Positions 62,358 through 64,000 of a stretch of DNA of 64,000 nucleotides are shown here, piece by piece. The stretch comes from Streptomyces ficellus (GTDB lineage: Bacteria; Actinomycetota; Actinomycetes; Streptomycetales; Streptomycetaceae), in assembly GCF_009739905.1 (NCBI RefSeq), contig NZ_CP034279.1, positions 1,426,001 to 1,490,000 of the forward strand. Direction: 5' to 3'. Below the pieces are notes generated by a model, which saw nothing but the letters and a program-made list of their open reading frames with translations, was not told where the DNA came from and searched no databases. The position numbers were made by a program, and so were the translations under genes. Every line of letters starts with the position of its first letter. The first letter of the stretch is position 1.

Positions 62358-63584
62358 TCACCAGGTGACGGGCAGGCCCTCCGGGCCGCGGATGAGCGTG
62401 CTGCGCCGCCAGGGCACCTCCTGGGGCGGGACGGCAAGGCCGAGGGTGGCCGGCAGGCGGTCCAGGAGGGTGTCGACGAGCAGCTCGGTCTGCATCCGCG
62501 CCAGCATGGCCCCCATGCAGTAGTGCGGCCCGTGCCCGAAGGCGACGTGCGGGTTGGGCGCGCGGTCGAGGTCGATGCGCTCGGGGTCGGGGAAGACGTC
62601 CGGGTCGCGGTTGGCGGCCAGGTAGGAGACGTAGACGGCGTCTCCCGCGCTGATCCGCACGCCGTGGAGCTCCACGTCCTCCTGGGCGATCCGGGCGAGC
62701 CCCACGGAGCTGCGGTGCGGGATGTAGCGCAGCAGTTCGTCGAGGGCACGCGGCCGGGCGGCCGGCTCGGTGCGCAGCCGCTCCAGGAGGGCCGGGCGGG
62801 TGAGCAGGAGGTAGAGCATCTGGCCGGTGTTGGCGGTGACCGCCTCCCCGCCGATCTGGAGCGGGCCGACGAGGCCGATCGCCTCCTCCTCGGTGATGTC
62901 GCCCCGGCCGACCGCGGCGCCCAGCAGGGAGATGACGTCCTCGTCCGTGCTGCCGTACCGCGACCGGATGGTCTCCGTGAACCAGCCGTACATGCCGTCC
63001 TTGGCCCGCGCGCTGGCCTCGGCGCCGCCCGAGGAGGAGACGATCTGCCGGGTCCAGGCGTGCATCCGCTCGCGGTCGGCGGCGGGCACGCCCATGACGT
63101 CGCAGACCACCGCGATGGGGAAGGGCTCCAGGACGCGGGCGACCAGGTCCGCGGGCGGACCGGCGTCGAGCAGGGCGTCCACCATGCCGTCCAGCGTGTC
63201 CTGGGCGTGCGAGCGCAGCCGTTCGACGCCGCGCAGGGTGAAGGCGGGCGCCACGGCGGCCCGCAGCCGGTTGTGGTCGGGCTGGTCGGCGAAGGCCAGT
63301 GAGCCCTTCTTGGGCTTGAAGTGGGGCGCGAGCCGGGTGACCTTGCCGTCGACGACGGGCGCGCGGGTGAAGCGCGGGTCGTTGGTGACCATCCGGACGT
63401 CCTCGTAGCGGGTCACCAGCCAGGCCCAGCCCTCGCCGTGGGGCAGCTGGATGCGGCTGACCGGTCCTTCCCGCATCAGCTCCGCGAGCACCGGGTCGAA
63501 ATCCGTGCCGCTGATGTCCAGCGCGGGCCAGTGCCGCACGGGGGGCGGACCCAGTACGGGCCGTGTGGCGGTGTCCTCGATCAT
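62358..63584 (-). CDS. Cytochrome P450
   Basis: A 408-residue P450. The heme thiolate is Cys356 in FGHGPHYCMG, and the ExxR helix is ELLR (283-286). The I-helix acid-alcohol motif, normally AGx(D/E)T, reads GGEAVT (245-250), which may alter oxygen activation. Substrate is unknown. It is the only P450 in the window; the nearest ferredoxin lies about 9.4 kb away. The ATG at 63584 begins a normal P450 N-terminus. Confidence 0.92.
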   Translation of the reverse strand: MIEDTATRPVLGPPPVRHWPALDISGTDFDPVLAELMREGPVSRIQLPHGEGWAWLVTRYEDVRMVTNDPRFTRAPVVDGKVTRLAPHFKPKKGSLAFADQPDHNRLRAAVAPAFTLRGVERLRSHAQDTLDGMVDALLDAGPPADLVARVLEPFPIAVVCDVMGVPAADRERMHAWTRQIVSSSGGAEASARAKDGMYGWFTETIRSRYGSTDEDVISLLGAAVGRGDITEEEAIGLVGPLQIGGEAVTANTGQMLYLLLTRPALLERLRTEPAARPRALDELLRYIPHRSSVGLARIAQEDVELHGVRISAGDAVYVSYLAANRDPDVFPDPERIDLDRAPNPHVAFGHGPHYCMGAMLARMQTELLVDTLLDRLPATLGLAVPPQEVPWRRSTLIRGPEGLPVTW

Positions 63585-63697
63585 GCGTCCGTCCCTTCGA
63601 CATGGGGTTTTCCCTCACGATCACCCGGGCGGGGCGGGACATCGCGCTGGACTACTCCGGACGGAAGCGCGAAGAGCACCCACCATTACGATCGTCG

Positions 63698-63703
63698 TAT
63701 ATT
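63698..63703 (+). promoter_or_regulatory. Possible -10 element for the deacetylase gene
   Basis: TATATT ends 8 bp before the GTG start, so the transcript would be leaderless. No clear -35. Confidence 0.4.
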
Positions 63704-63711
63704 TTCCGCAC

Positions 63712-64000
63712 GTGATCACTTTTGTACGGAATGTCTCCCTCGCGGTCGCCCTCTGCGCGGTCCTCGCCGGCTGCGGCGGTACGTCCGGCAGCGGTACGTC
63801 CGGCGGCGCACGGCCCGCCGCGCCGGAACGGCCGGCCGGGGCCGCGGCCCCCTCCCCCGCCGGGACGCCCCCGGCCATGGCACCCGGCCCCGGCGGGCTC
63901 ACTCCCGTGTTCGCACGCGGGCCCGCGACGGCGGGCAAGACCGTGGCGCTCACCTTCGACGCCGACATGACGGCCGACCAGGGGCCCCGCGCGGCGCGCG
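63712..64000 (+). CDS. Polysaccharide deacetylase lipoprotein, N-terminus only
   Basis: The window ends 96 codons into this gene. A signal peptide with lipobox VLAGC is followed by a proline/alanine-rich linker and GKTVALTFDADMT, the NodB-domain motif (Asp in TFDAD, metal-binding) of polysaccharide deacetylases. It would remove acetyl groups from cell-wall polysaccharide outside the membrane. The GTG start fits the leaderless promoter. Confidence 0.85.
   Translation, partial: MITFVRNVSLAVALCAVLAGCGGTSGSGTSGGARPAAPERPAGAAAPSPAGTPPAMAPGPGGLTPVFARGPATAGKTVALTFDADMTADQGPRAAR

Noticed and set aside
62332..62362. Direct repeat CCGCGCGGTCACC twice near the P450 stop
   Set aside because: A short repeat 18 bp apart overlapping the P450 end; likely chance or local slippage.

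Overview
This is a chromosomal window from a Streptomyces (or very close actinomycete). The DNA is very GC-rich throughout, many genes start with GTG (one with TTG), and intergenic gaps are short with GC-rich hairpins. Gene families typical of the genus are present: DUF2637 and SAV2148-type proteins, an OleD-like macrolide glycosyltransferase, TreY/TreZ, an RRHVDL-type sulfur leader peptide and a bldA-type TTA codon. I found no rRNA, tRNA, CRISPR array, prophage or biosynthetic gene cluster. The window looks like core chromosome with small accessory insertions.

Layout. 0-3 kb: xanthine dehydrogenase FAD subunit and the start of the iron-sulfur subunit, divergent from a PucR-type purine-catabolism regulator. 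3-16 kb: a mixed regulatory and stress stretch holding a pentapeptide-repeat protein, a GntR regulator coupled to a beta-propeller-like protein, an iron-box-controlled FhuF-like protein, a DUF2637 membrane protein, an RsbW-like ATPase, a PoxB-type pyruvate dehydrogenase, a PP2C-like protein and an Ada-AlkA fusion. 16-24 kb: RsgA GTPase with an upstream small ORF, a VOC protein, an AraC regulator, a BrkB membrane protein, an AidB-like acyl-CoA dehydrogenase and a GAF regulator. 24-33.5 kb: a complete assimilatory sulfur operon (leader peptide, sulfite reductase, zinc-ribbon microprotein, cysH, cysC, cysD, cysN, ssu-type ABC transporter, sirohydrochlorin chelatase). The genes are overlapped or tightly spaced and together take up sulfonate or sulfate, activate and reduce it to sulfide, and supply siroheme. 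33.5-43 kb: S8 protease, OleD-like glycosyltransferase with a palindromic operator, a sugar ABC transporter operon, an APH-like kinase, an exonuclease and a SAV2148-family HEPN protein.

43.6-51.5 kb: a glycogen-to-trehalose pathway (glgX/treX, treY, treZ) interrupted by a small secreted beta/gamma-crystallin protein with a TTA codon and a tandem repeat, and by a DUF1707-FHA protein. 51.5-60 kb: a P-loop kinase, VOC protein, 3Fe-4S ferredoxin, DUF4097 protein, a HicB-like ribbon-helix-helix protein with repeated operator modules, GNAT, msrB, murC, a reductase of the RibD fold, ZapE-like ATPase and OsmC.

60-64 kb: a PhoX-like Tat-exported enzyme lies between two 194-bp copies, differing at one base, of a MITE-like element. 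Each copy is inserted at the TA of the upstream gene's TAG stop codon. A cytochrome P450 and the start of a polysaccharide-deacetylase lipoprotein follow.

Most promising for follow-up: the MITE pair around phoX; the operator modules shared by the HicB-like gene and a frame-disrupted small ORF; the TTA-containing crystallin-type secreted protein with its 17-bp repeats; the 22-bp tandem palindromes before treY; and the small ORFs before rsgA and inside the sulfur operon.
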